A DNA stretch of 8,481 bases from Anaerolineae bacterium (GTDB lineage Bacteria; Chloroflexota; Anaerolineae; B4-G1): the NCBI GenBank assembly GCA_016783285.1, contig JADHWW010000083.1, positions 1 to 8,481 of the forward strand, given 5' to 3'. Below the pieces are notes generated by a model. The model did not search any database. It was not told the DNA's origin and saw only the letters and a program-made list of their open reading frames with translations. How positions within the stretch are numbered: the stretch's first letter is position 1; every line of letters starts with the position of its first letter. Below, in pieces: positions 1-6,415 of this stretch. The position numbers were made by a program, and so were the translations under genes.

Positions 1-1207
1 CGTTATAAAACCACTGATGGGCTACCTCGTGGGTTACGGTACCTTCGAGCGTGACCTGGGATGGCAATCCCCTGACTTTTTCATTCGGGTCATACAGATT
101 GAGGGCTATCGCCACTATGCCGGGGTACTCCATGCCTAACGCCAGCATTGGCGTGCTTACGACGTCGAATTCGGTGTACGGATAGGGGCCAAATCGCTCG
201 TTGTAACTTTTCAACGCACCTGTCGCAAACTCCAGGGCCAGTTCTGCCCCGTCCGCTCGTTCCGGAAAAGCATAACTGTTGACCGTCGTCTCCCCCACCG
301 TCTCGCTGATCGCAGTGTAGTTCTCGCTGGCGACGAGGTAGAAATCGCGTGCGGGGCCGGCGCCAAAGGTCAGAACCTGGTTGTCCGCTTCGTACTCGCG
401 CTCGACGACGATGCCCGAAGCAACGACCGTCAAGCTGGCCGGTGCGGTTACGCGCACCAGGTAAAGACTGGCGTCAAAATAGGTGACATCTCCGTTTGGA
501 GATGGGACTTCCACGTTCCACCCCTCATCGTCGTACACCGGAATGACCGGATAGGGTTCATGCAAGGCCAGCACGCCGTCGAAGTAACCGAACAAGCCAT
601 AGTTATAATTCATCTCACGAGGCACTTTTACCTCAAAGTCCATCTGGATGACGACTTGTGCGCCGGGTTGCAGAGCCGTCGGCAGTGGCACACGCATAGC
701 GCTGTCATACAATTCGTAGACCGGTTCCACACCCCGACCGTCTACCTCGACCACGGACACTGTCGTTTCCCCTCCGAGTATGTTCGGGAATAAGCGAAAG
801 TAGACTTCGTTGAGTGGCCGGTTCTCCTGGTTGGTATAGCGGACTATTTCGTGGCCTCGTAGAAGCAAAAAATCATCAGGAATTTGCAGGTCAATGTGGT
901 ACACGGTCGCGCCCGGCAAGCGGTCGAGTGCCTCCTGTTCCGTCTCAATCAGTCCTTCGCGGAAGATGGCGCGGTCGTCCCAGGCGACATCAAACAGGTG
1001 AGATGCGACGCGCGTAGGAACAGGACTCGGCACAGAAACAGTCGTGGGCTCTTCAGGCGGCGTTGGCGTGATGGTGGGTTCGGGAGTGGCGGTAGGTTCG
1101 GGAGTGACGGCAGGGAAAGGTGTCGCTGTGGGCTCGGTTTCCCCGCAACCAGCAACCAGGGTCATAACCATCATCACAGTAGCGATTACTTTGTAGTGGG
1201 TGGACAT
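1..1207 (-). CDS. M1-family zinc metallopeptidase lipoprotein (C-terminus beyond window)
   Basis: The frame is open without a stop from an ATG at 1207 to the window edge, giving 402 visible codons. The N-terminus is a lipoprotein signal: a short hydrophobic run ending in LVAGC, with lipidated Cys21. A linker of Thr/Pro/Glu repeats follows (about residues 22-55), then a beta-rich N-terminal region typical of M1 (aminopeptidase N-like) enzymes. GMEYPG (358-363) matches the substrate-binding GxMEN-type motif. The frame ends with HEVAHQWFYN, where H393 and H397 bind zinc and E394 is the general base, as known for the family. The third ligand, a Glu about 19 residues further on, would lie outside the window. 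GAGGAG at 1215-1220 sits 7 nt before the ATG. The gene follows the methyltransferase by 23 bp, so they are probably co-transcribed. The enzyme should be anchored outside the membrane and trim peptides there. Exact specificity cannot be read. Confidence 0.9.
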   Translation of the reverse strand, partial: MSTHYKVIATVMMVMTLVAGCGETEPTATPFPAVTPEPTATPEPTITPTPPEEPTTVSVPSPVPTRVASHLFDVAWDDRAIFREGLIETEQEALDRLPGATVYHIDLQIPDDFLLLRGHEIVRYTNQENRPLNEVYFRLFPNILGGETTVSVVEVDGRGVEPVYELYDSAMRVPLPTALQPGAQVVIQMDFEVKVPREMNYNYGLFGYFDGVLALHEPYPVIPVYDDEGWNVEVPSPNGDVTYFDASLYLVRVTAPASLTVVASGIVVEREYEADNQVLTFGAGPARDFYLVASENYTAISETVGETTVNSYAFPERADGAELALEFATGALKSYNERFGPYPYTEFDVVSTPMLALGMEYPGIVAIALNLYDPNEKVRGLPSQVTLEGTVTHEVAHQWFYN

Positions 1208-1230
1208 GTTTTTACTCCTCGTTTTTGATT

Positions 1231-1980
1231 CTACTTTGACGCCTTAAACACAAAGGTATAGCCCTCACGATACAGAGAAGATTGGGTTAGTACATCTATC
1301 CTCGAAAAGCCAGCATTGCTCAGAAGGCTCAAGAACTCGTCCTTCCAGTACCAACGGACAGATAGATCGTCGGTGATGCAATCAGTAAGAAGCTTTTGAT
1401 TGTAGAACTCGTACCGGTATGTGCCACGCTTGATTTGCTTTGGTATATCAATCTCAAATCGTTCAAGCACAATACTGCGCTTACCATCTGGGCGAACTAC
1501 ATCCCTTATGACGTGATAGTCGCTACGTTTCTGCACGATGATGGCGTCCCAAGGAACAAATATATCTGTGAGAAAGAAGCCATTATCGGAGAGATGATCG
1601 CGGATGCATTTCAGGGAGTTCAATGCACTCTCATAAGAAGTGAGTAACTGGAACGATCCGCCAGCAACGAAGATGGCATTGTATTCTGTCGAAAGAGAGA
1701 AATCCTCCATTGACTGATTATGCAATTCTATATCTACATTGAGGTTGGCGGCTTTCCTCTGCAGGATTTGCAGCATGTCTTCTGAAGAGTCCAATCCATG
1801 AATCGTGACCCCCGATTCTGCAATGGGTATGAGCAATCTTCCTGTGCCACAGGCCAGTTCAAGAATCCGCCCGTCAAAACCATCGAAAAACCCCGAGTAG
1901 TAGTCTCTATCAATTGTAACCTCTTTGAGCCAATCATCATACCATTCGGCTATGAGCCCCTGGTAGTGTTGAGCCGGCAT
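1231..1980 (-). CDS. Class I SAM-dependent methyltransferase
   Basis: The product is a 249-residue Rossmann-fold methyltransferase with no signal peptide, expected in the cytosol. Visible motifs: ELACGTGRL (41-49) is the glycine-rich SAM loop; D64 in HGLDSSEDML is the acidic residue that binds the SAM ribose; Q89-SMEDF is the motif near the adenine; AIFVAGGSFQLL (102-113) is motif IV; GFFLTDIF (134-141) is the strand after it. The C-terminal 90 residues form a substrate lid with aromatic residues (YRYEFY, RWYWKDEF), as in small-molecule methyltransferases. The substrate is unknown. The frame can be extended upstream to a TTG at 2004, but the ATG at 1980 has a near-perfect Shine-Dalgarno and is preferred. 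It is read towards the M1 peptidase gene. Base composition is much more AT-rich than the flanking genes, suggesting transfer. Confidence 0.85.
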   Translation of the reverse strand: MPAQHYQGLIAEWYDDWLKEVTIDRDYYSGFFDGFDGRILELACGTGRLLIPIAESGVTIHGLDSSEDMLQILQRKAANLNVDIELHNQSMEDFSLSTEYNAIFVAGGSFQLLTSYESALNSLKCIRDHLSDNGFFLTDIFVPWDAIIVQKRSDYHVIRDVVRPDGKRSIVLERFEIDIPKQIKRGTYRYEFYNQKLLTDCITDDLSVRWYWKDEFLSLLSNAGFSRIDVLTQSSLYREGYTFVFKASK

Positions 1981-1983
1981 ATT

Positions 1984-1992
1984 CTCCTCCTT
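1984..1992 (-). promoter_or_regulatory. Ribosome binding site deciding the methyltransferase start
   Basis: On the minus strand AAGGAGGAG lies 3 nt before the ATG at 1980 (core GGAGG 5 nt away). This supports that ATG over the in-frame TTG at 2004 and ATG at 1995, the latter of which would place the site inside the coding sequence. Confidence 0.75.
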
Positions 1993-2000
1993 CATGACGC

Positions 2001-2218
2001 TCAATATTCCACTTCACGACTGAGCACGGTCAGCGCCAGCAGCGTCGTCTGACCAACCTGCTCCAGTTTCTGCGGGTCTAGCACCTCGAATGTGTCTTCT
2101 CGATGCTCAGCGGCACTCCCAGTGCCACCGCCGCGCCGAGGGATACCAGCAGCAACACGGCGCTATGGCCGAAGGTCGTGGCGACCAACTCGAAGGCTGG
2201 GAGGTTGTATTTGCCCAT
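2001..2218 (-). pseudogene. Frameshifted small membrane protein gene
   Basis: An ATG at 2218 opens a 46-codon frame beginning MGKYNLPAFELVATTFG and containing one hydrophobic segment (about residues 19-38, ending ALGVPLSI). It stops at TAG 2078-2080. About where it loses sense (near 2095-2105), another frame continues with coding character as DTFEVLDPQKLEQVGQTT and ends at TGA 2001-2003. Joined, they give roughly 71 residues. Of the first 40 codons, 34 end in G or C, as expected for a real gene of this GC-rich genome. One small indel would join the frames, so this is either a decayed gene or a sequencing error. The hydrophobic helix vaguely recalls the start of ABC-type permeases, but I cannot assign a family. 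It lies just upstream of the methyltransferase on the same strand. Confidence 0.4.
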
Positions 2219-2288
2219 TACTCATCTACTCTCACGAGTCATCACCGGTCGTTGCTTCCCCACAACATGTATACCGGCTACTATCCCT

Positions 2289-2336
2289 TATGGTTCAAGA
2301 ACTGCCGGGCGCGGGGCAAAGAGCGTCTGAACCATA
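2289..2336. repeat. 9-bp perfect inverted repeat
   Basis: TATGGTTCA at 2289-2297 is the exact reverse complement of TGAACCATA at 2328-2336, with 30 nt between. It could be a hairpin or a dyad for a regulator of the leftward unit. No T-run follows, so it is not an intrinsic terminator. Function unknown. Confidence 0.4.
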
Positions 2337-2402
2337 TCCTACCACAAGGTGGCCTGCCAGCCAAGTCAGAGGTGCATCGCATCTTCTCAATAAGGTAGAG
2401 CA

Positions 2403-2500
2403 AGACCTCCGAGATTTACAGGTTTGTGTTCCCCAGCAAGTTGTTAGCGGCACGATATTCGCTTGCCCAACCAAATATGCTGCCCAGACCTCGGAGGTCT
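2403..2500. repeat. Inverted repeat pair with AGACCTC/GAGGTCT palindrome
   Basis: AGACCTCCGAG at 2403-2413 is repeated as its reverse complement CTCGGAGGTCT at 2490-2500. The right copy is itself part of a 15-bp near-palindrome (2486-2500, seven paired bases each side of G2493). The 76 nt between have no coding sense. The layout suits a small MITE-like or dispersed palindromic element, lying just upstream of the promoter at 2519. Confidence 0.5.
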
Positions 2501-2518
2501 AAATTCGCTGTTTCGGCC

Positions 2519-2546
2519 TTGCCTTCAGGGACGTGCCTGGTATAAT
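2519..2546 (+). promoter_or_regulatory. Sigma70-type promoter for the first L,D-transpeptidase operon
   Basis: The -35 box is TTGCCT (2519-2524), matching TTGACA at 4 of 6 positions. A 16-nt spacer leads to a perfect TATAAT -10 box (2541-2546). Transcription would start near 2553, leaving a leader of about 17 nt. The leader carries AAAAGGAG (2557-2564), 5 nt before the GTG start at 2570. Confidence 0.7.
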
Positions 2547-2569
2547 TGTAAATTGTAAAAGGAGCACAC

Positions 2570-3559
2570 GTGACGAGCCTGACGCGCCGGGAATTCCTCA
2601 AACTGAGCGGGGCCGCGCTGGCGGGGGTTGTCCTGCCGCCCCTGCCTCCCCGCGACCAGGCCGCACGCGAAAAGTCTCGACTGGGGCGGGTCGCCGAGTG
2701 GTCGGCCTGGGTGCGCACGGAGCCCGATCACAGCGCCCCCACCGTGCGCCCCCACCGGCGCGACGACGTCATCACCTACTTCGAGGAGATCGAAGCAGAA
2801 GGCCGCAACCCGCACAACCCCGTGTGGTTCCGCGTCACCGGCGGCTACATCTACTCCTCCCACGTCCAGCCGGTCGAGGTGCGCCTCAACTCGCCGCTGC
2901 AGCACCTCCCTACCGACGGCCTATGGGGAGAGATCAGCGTCCCCTACACCGACGCCCGCTACGCCCCGTCACCCGACGCCTACTGCACCTACCGCCTGCG
3001 CTACAGTTCGGCCTACCGCATCGTCGAAGCGGTGTGGGGCACAGACCACCGGCTGTGGTACTGGCTGCGCGACAACCTGTCCCCCGGGCGTCGCCAGTAC
3101 GTCCCCGCTGAATACGTGCGCCCTATCTTGCCCGAGAACCTGACGCCGATCTCGCCCCACGTCCGCGATAAGCGCATCGATATCTCGCTCGCCGACCAAC
3201 AACTCGTGGCCTTCGAGGACGACGAGCCGGTGTTCACCACGCGCATCTCCGGCGGCGTGGGAGGCAACCGCGCCACCCCGCGAGGACATCATCACATCGT
3301 GTTCAAAGCCCCCTCGCGCCACATGACAGGCGAAGACTTTGACCTGCCGGGCGTCTCCTTCGACTCCTACTTCTGGGGCGCGATCGCCATCCACGGCACC
3401 TACTGGCACAACGACTACGGTCGCCCCCGCAGCCACGGCTGCGTCAACGTGCCTCCCCAGGCGGCCAAATGGCTCTTCCGCTGGACCACGCCCGTCGTGC
3501 CCTACGAGGAGGATCACCTGCGCGTGCGCGAGGGCGGCACCCCCGTGATCGTCTACTGA
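2570..3559 (+). CDS. Tat-exported L,D-transpeptidase (YkuD domain) with SH3-like repeats
   Basis: A 329-residue periplasmic or cell-wall enzyme of the YkuD family, whose members form 3-3 peptide cross-links or attach groups to peptidoglycan stems. The N-terminus TRREFLK (residues 5-11) followed by a hydrophobic stretch is a twin-arginine signal. Residues about 45-185 look like two SH3-like wall-binding segments (WSAWVRTEP to VQPVEV, and RYSSAYRI to YVRPI). The catalytic domain runs from about 202 (RIDISLADQQLVAFED) to the end. H275-G in AIHGTYWH and S288-H-G-C291-V-N form the signature, with C291 the nucleophile. Translation starts at GTG 2570, with a strong Shine-Dalgarno at 2557-2564. The downstream exonuclease gene begins 3 nt after the stop, so the two are one operon. 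Intact and confidently assigned; its precise acceptor is not known. Confidence 0.93.
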   Translation: MTSLTRREFLKLSGAALAGVVLPPLPPRDQAAREKSRLGRVAEWSAWVRTEPDHSAPTVRPHRRDDVITYFEEIEAEGRNPHNPVWFRVTGGYIYSSHVQPVEVRLNSPLQHLPTDGLWGEISVPYTDARYAPSPDAYCTYRLRYSSAYRIVEAVWGTDHRLWYWLRDNLSPGRRQYVPAEYVRPILPENLTPISPHVRDKRIDISLADQQLVAFEDDEPVFTTRISGGVGGNRATPRGHHHIVFKAPSRHMTGEDFDLPGVSFDSYFWGAIAIHGTYWHNDYGRPRSHGCVNVPPQAAKWLFRWTTPVVPYEEDHLRVREGGTPVIVY

Positions 3560-3562
3560 GCG

Positions 3563-4840
3563 ATGCCCGAGCACCTGCGACGGCGGCTGCGCGAACTGGG
3601 GGTAGTGCGGGGCGTACGCAAACTGGCGATGCTCCCCACCCGCCGCCGCATCGCCATCGAAGACCTGGCGCCCGGTCGCTTCCACACTACCTCCCACGGA
3701 CAATGCTTCGTCGCCGAGGCGACCTACCCGCCCGACCATCTTCACGGCGACCTGCCGCTCTCCGCCTTCCTCGACCTGCCCGCCGAGATTGTCGCCCAGG
3801 TCGCGCGAGACGGCGCGTTGGCCGGCGTGAACCTGCGGCGGGCCTGCTTCCTCGACACGGAGACGACCGGCCTCTCCGGCGGCGCCGGCACGATGGCTTT
3901 CATCGTCGGGCTGGGTTACTTTGACGAGACGGGCTTCCGGCTGCGCCAGTACTTTTTGCGCGATCCCGGTGACGAGCCGGCGATGGTCGAGGCACTGGCG
4001 GAGACACTGCCCGAGTTCGAGGCCCTGGTCTCGTTCAATGGCCGCGGTTTCGACGTGCCGATCCTCGAAAACCGCTTCATCCTGGCCCGCATCCCGCCAC
4101 CGACGGCGGGAGTGCCGCACCTCGACCTGCTGCATCCTGCGCGGCGGCTGTGGCGCCATCGTCTGCCCTCATGCGCGCTGACCGCGCTCGAACGAGAGGT
4201 GCTGGGGGTGCAGCGCGAGCAGGACGACGTGCCCGGCGGGCTCATCCCCTACCTCTACCGTGACTACCTGCGCACAGGCGACGCTCGTGAGATGAAGCGT
4301 GTGCTCTACCACAACGCGGTGGACATCCTCAGCCTGGTCACGCTGGCGGCGCATCTGGGCCGGATATTCGCCGACCCCTGGGCCGAGGCAGAACACGAAA
4401 GGAACGAAAGTCTGAGCGGCGCCGAGTTCTACGGTCTGGGCCGCTGGTACGAGGCCGAGAACAAACTCGCCGAAGCGGAACGGGCCTACCGTGTGGCCCT
4501 TCGACTATGCTCAGGACAAGCCATCGGAACCGACCACACTTTTGACCTGCACGCCAAGGCGCTGCGCGACCTGGGATACCTCCTCAAGCGGGCCGGCCGC
4601 CGCCACGAAGCGTTCGCCTGCTGGCAACAACTGGCGTTGGAAACGAGAGACGATGCACTAGCCCACGTCGAACTGGCCAAGTACTTTGAGTGGCACGTGG
4701 GGGACCTGGCGCTGGCGGCCGGGTGGACGCGAACAGCGCTGGCGCAGGTCGAGAACTGGCCCACGGGGACGCGCCGTGACGACGCGCTGGCCGAGTTGCG
4801 CCACCGGTTGGCGCGGTTGGAGCGCAAGATTGATGCCTGA
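3563..4840 (+). CDS. YprB-like ribonuclease H-fold exonuclease with C-terminal TPR-like region
   Basis: 425 residues, cytosolic. The central part (about 92-268) is a DEDD-type 3'-5' exonuclease domain of the YprB/RNase_H_2 family. Exo I is FLDTETTGL (D98, E100). Exo II is SFNGRGFDVPILENR (D164). HLDLLHPARR (D188) follows, and exo III is YHNAVDILSL (H250, D254). These acidic residues bind the two metal ions of the reaction, and all are present, so the enzyme should be active. Residues about 285-395 contain helical TPR-like repeats (FYGLGRWYEAENKLAEAERAYRVAL, split here by the repeat insertion; LGYLLKRAGRRHEAFACWQQLALE), probably for protein contact. The start ATG lies 3 nt after the transpeptidase stop with no clear Shine-Dalgarno, so translation is probably coupled. 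Codons 313-320 are made by a dispersed DNA repeat (4499-4521). The biological substrate of this family is poorly defined. Confidence 0.85.
   Translation: MPEHLRRRLRELGVVRGVRKLAMLPTRRRIAIEDLAPGRFHTTSHGQCFVAEATYPPDHLHGDLPLSAFLDLPAEIVAQVARDGALAGVNLRRACFLDTETTGLSGGAGTMAFIVGLGYFDETGFRLRQYFLRDPGDEPAMVEALAETLPEFEALVSFNGRGFDVPILENRFILARIPPPTAGVPHLDLLHPARRLWRHRLPSCALTALEREVLGVQREQDDVPGGLIPYLYRDYLRTGDAREMKRVLYHNAVDILSLVTLAAHLGRIFADPWAEAEHERNESLSGAEFYGLGRWYEAENKLAEAERAYRVALRLCSGQAIGTDHTFDLHAKALRDLGYLLKRAGRRHEAFACWQQLALETRDDALAHVELAKYFEWHVGDLALAAGWTRTALAQVENWPTGTRRDDALAELRHRLARLERKIDA
4499..4521 (+). repeat. Dispersed 23-bp repeat, copy A (inside exonuclease gene)
   Basis: The sequence is built as CTTCGACT, two variable bases, GCTCAG, one variable base, ACAAGC. 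It matches copy B at 6987-7009 at 20 of 23 positions. Here it is read as LRLCSGQ in the TPR-like region. The ends can pair as an imperfect hairpin. Confidence 0.75.
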
Positions 4841-5036
4841 ACTCCCCGACCTCGAAACCGTCCGCCAGGTACTGGCCCCCCGGCTGACCGGGCAGACCAT
4901 CACCGCCGTCACAGTCGTCCGCCCGCTGGTGGTGCGCGACCTCACGCTCCAGGGATTCGCCGAGACGCTCACCACCTCGCAGGGCCAGCGCGATATGGAA
5001 ATCGCGGCTACGCCCCAAGTCGTCGTAGACTCGTAG
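4833..5036 (+). pseudogene. mutM: N-terminal fragment of formamidopyrimidine-DNA glycosylase (Fpg/MutM)
   Basis: The frame starts MPELPDLETVRQVLAPRLTG, the hallmark start of Fpg/MutM. This family removes oxidised purines such as 8-oxoguanine; P2 is the known Schiff-base nucleophile and E3 a catalytic acid. Similarity continues to about residue 48 (GFAETL). After that the 67-codon frame reads unrelated sequence (ATPQVVVDS) to TAG at 5034-5036. Full-length members have about 270-290 residues, so the conserved lysine loop, the helix-two-turn-helix and the zinc finger are missing, and no remainder is seen downstream. The ATG overlaps the end of the exonuclease gene (ATGCCTGA, 4833-4840), so it was once the third gene of that operon. 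The product cannot be a working glycosylase. Confidence 0.8.
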
Positions 5037-5075
5037 GCCAGGCGGTGAGCCCCCGTTCGCCATCCGTCGAGACAG
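4990..5075. other. Unrelated sequence that replaces the rest of mutM
   Basis: From about 4990 the mutM similarity stops and sequence of different character begins. It contains GGCTACG (5007-5013) facing CGTAGGCC (5032-5039) as an imperfect inverted repeat, then CCCCCGTTCGCCATCC, which shares TTCGCCAT with the tandem repeat at 6393-6412. It has no coding sense that I trust. It may be a dispersed intergenic repeat or the scar of a deletion. The boundaries are approximate. Confidence 0.3.
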
Positions 5076-5125
5076 CGCTCAAAGGCCGTGTTACAATGAA
5101 TTACAATAAAAACGACTGCGCAGCC

Positions 5126-5154
5126 TGGACGCCGCGCCAATTCTGTGTTAAAAT
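5126..5154 (+). promoter_or_regulatory. Probable promoter of the second L,D-transpeptidase gene
   Basis: TGGACG (5126-5131) as -35 and TAAAAT (5149-5154) as -10, 17 nt apart, match the sigma70 consensus at 4/6 and 5/6. An alternative pair lies upstream (GAGACA 5069-5074, TACAAT 5092-5097, 17-nt spacer). TTACAATGAA and TTACAATAAA form a direct repeat at 5091-5110. GGAG (5180-5183) is the ribosome binding site for GTG 5191. Confidence 0.5.
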
Positions 5155-5190
5155 ACCCTTCGCTCTTATTTCCACCATCGGAGACCCAAC

Positions 5191-6384
5191 GTGCGTCGCT
5201 ACTTGCTTTTCATCCTGGTATTACTCATCCTATTGACCCCGAAGACGAAGCCGGCAGCAGCAGCCAGTCTGCACGACCCGGGAGACCCGCGCGCGCGCGT
5301 TGCCCACGCCCGCTACGTCTGTGTGCCCAGCCTCGTCTGGCACAACCCGGAACTGTGCCCTTCCCACGGGCCCGGCACAACCGCCTATCGCCTCGCCTCC
5401 ATCCACCTCCCTGACCCACTGCCCGAACTGCCGGCGATTGAACTCCCCCACGAAGAAGACGAGGACCTCGTTCCTCATCCCTACGCCCATGTCAAGACCC
5501 TGCCGCTGAACGTCTACCGCCACCCGCTGGAGGCCGCGATGGGGTTGCCGCCCGTGCGCGCAATGCTCTCCGGCGACTGGTGGGTCAGCGTGGGCGGCCT
5601 GGTCGAGTACGAGGGACAGCAGTGGTACCAGATCAACGAGGAGGAATTTATCCCTGCCGACACGCTGGCGTTCGCCAGCCCCTCCCATTTTCAGGGCGTC
5701 TACTTTGCCGAGCAGCCTCAACACCCCTTCGCCTGGATCAACCGCTGGGTGCAGCCCTCTGACGTGCCCCAGGGCGCGCTCAACGAGGATGTCGCGGCAC
5801 TCAACCGCTACCAACTGGTAGCCATCTTTGCCGAGGAACGGCGCGGCGACGAAATCTGGTACCTGCTCGGCCCCGACCAGTGGGTGGAGCAGAAGAATGT
5901 GGCCCGGGCGGACGTGGATCCGCCGCCGGAGGGAGTTGGCCCGGGCGAAAAGTGGATTGAGATAGACCTGTTCGAGCAGACGATTGCTGCCTACGAAGGA
6001 GAGCGTTTGGTCTACGCCACGCTCGTCTCCAGCGGCCGGACCGCCACCGCCACCCCGCCTGGTCTGTACCGTGTCTATTCCAAGTTATGGGAAGGCAAGA
6101 TGAGCCACCCCGACGTCGAGGACGGCGACCCGGCCTGGTACTTTATCGAGGACGTGCCCTGGACAATGTACTTCCACGAAGGGTACTCGATCCACACCGC
6201 CTTCTGGCACGACGCCTTCGGCTTCACGCGCAGCCACGGCTGCGTCAACCTGCCCCCCCGTGACGCGCTGTGGTTCTTTAACTGGGCCGACCCGCTCATC
6301 GCCGAGGACGTAGAACTGATCTATGTAGGCGAAAGTACGCCCAGTACCTGGGTCTGGGTGCATTTTACGTCACCTTTTGAGTGA
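5191..6384 (+). CDS. Sec-exported L,D-transpeptidase (YkuD domain) with SH3-like repeats
   Basis: 397 residues. MRRYLLFILVLLILL with PAAAAS near residue 26 is a classical Sec signal peptide without a twin-arginine motif. A short region with two cysteines (C44, C56) follows, perhaps a disulfide. Next come an acidic stretch (HEEDEDLVPH) and two SH3-like segments (about 104-160 and 168-240). The YkuD domain starts near 254 (KWIEIDLFEQTIAAYEGERL). The catalytic signature is H335 in SIHTAFWHD and S348-H-G-C351-V-N, with C351 the nucleophile; it is complete. The protein is a paralogue of the transpeptidase at 2570-3559, with the same domain order and the shared RSHGCVN-PP context. The GTG start has GGAG 7 nt upstream. 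The CapA-like gene follows at once. It probably builds 3-3 cross-links in peptidoglycan outside the membrane. Confidence 0.92.
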   Translation: MRRYLLFILVLLILLTPKTKPAAAASLHDPGDPRARVAHARYVCVPSLVWHNPELCPSHGPGTTAYRLASIHLPDPLPELPAIELPHEEDEDLVPHPYAHVKTLPLNVYRHPLEAAMGLPPVRAMLSGDWWVSVGGLVEYEGQQWYQINEEEFIPADTLAFASPSHFQGVYFAEQPQHPFAWINRWVQPSDVPQGALNEDVAALNRYQLVAIFAEERRGDEIWYLLGPDQWVEQKNVARADVDPPPEGVGPGEKWIEIDLFEQTIAAYEGERLVYATLVSSGRTATATPPGLYRVYSKLWEGKMSHPDVEDGDPAWYFIEDVPWTMYFHEGYSIHTAFWHDAFGFTRSHGCVNLPPRDALWFFNWADPLIAEDVELIYVGESTPSTWVWVHFTSPFE

Positions 6385-6392
6385 GAGCCGCT

Positions 6393-6412
6393 ATTCGCCA
6401 TTCGCCATTCGC
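6393..6412 (+). repeat. Tandem 7-bp repeat ATTCGCC (about 2.9 copies)
   Basis: Two full ATTCGCC units and a third lacking its last base fill 6393-6412, between the transpeptidase stop and the ATG of the CapA-like gene. They occupy the place where a ribosome binding site would be expected. Confidence 0.6.
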
Positions 6413-6415
6413 TTT

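Larger units (their letters stand above)
2219..2569. other. 351-bp non-coding region between divergent units
   Basis: No convincing gene is visible here on either strand. It separates the leftward set (small membrane ORF, methyltransferase, peptidase) from the rightward L,D-transpeptidase operon. It contains a 9-bp inverted repeat (2289-2336), an 11-bp inverted repeat with a near-palindrome (2403-2500), and the rightward promoter (2519-2546). I could not find a leftward promoter with both good boxes. The best pair on the minus strand (TTGAAC and TATACA) is 19 nt apart. Confidence 0.6.

Noticed and set aside
884..1228. Plus-strand frame rich in Arg and Gly
   Set aside because: It is the antisense of the M1 lipoprotein signal and Thr/Pro linker; the minus-strand reading has a lipobox, metallopeptidase motifs and a ribosome binding site.
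2262..2306. Leftward promoter for the small membrane gene, methyltransferase and peptidase
   Set aside because: The best minus-strand pair (TTGAAC and TATACA) has a 19-nt spacer and a poor fit, so I do not list it as a feature.
2092..2502. Overlapping plus-strand frames in the intergenic region
   Set aside because: No ribosome binding site, no family resemblance, Arg/Ser/Pro-rich composition, and they oppose the more convincing minus-strand small membrane gene.
2969..4159. 396-codon open frame on the minus strand
   Set aside because: It lies opposite two well-supported genes (L,D-transpeptidase and exonuclease). Its composition, rich in Val, Gly, Asp and Arg, is that of an antisense shadow in GC-rich DNA, and it has no recognisable motif.
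4658..5140. Minus-strand frames opposite the exonuclease end and mutM fragment
   Set aside because: The plus strand clearly encodes TPR-like helices and the mutM start; the minus frames show no domain.
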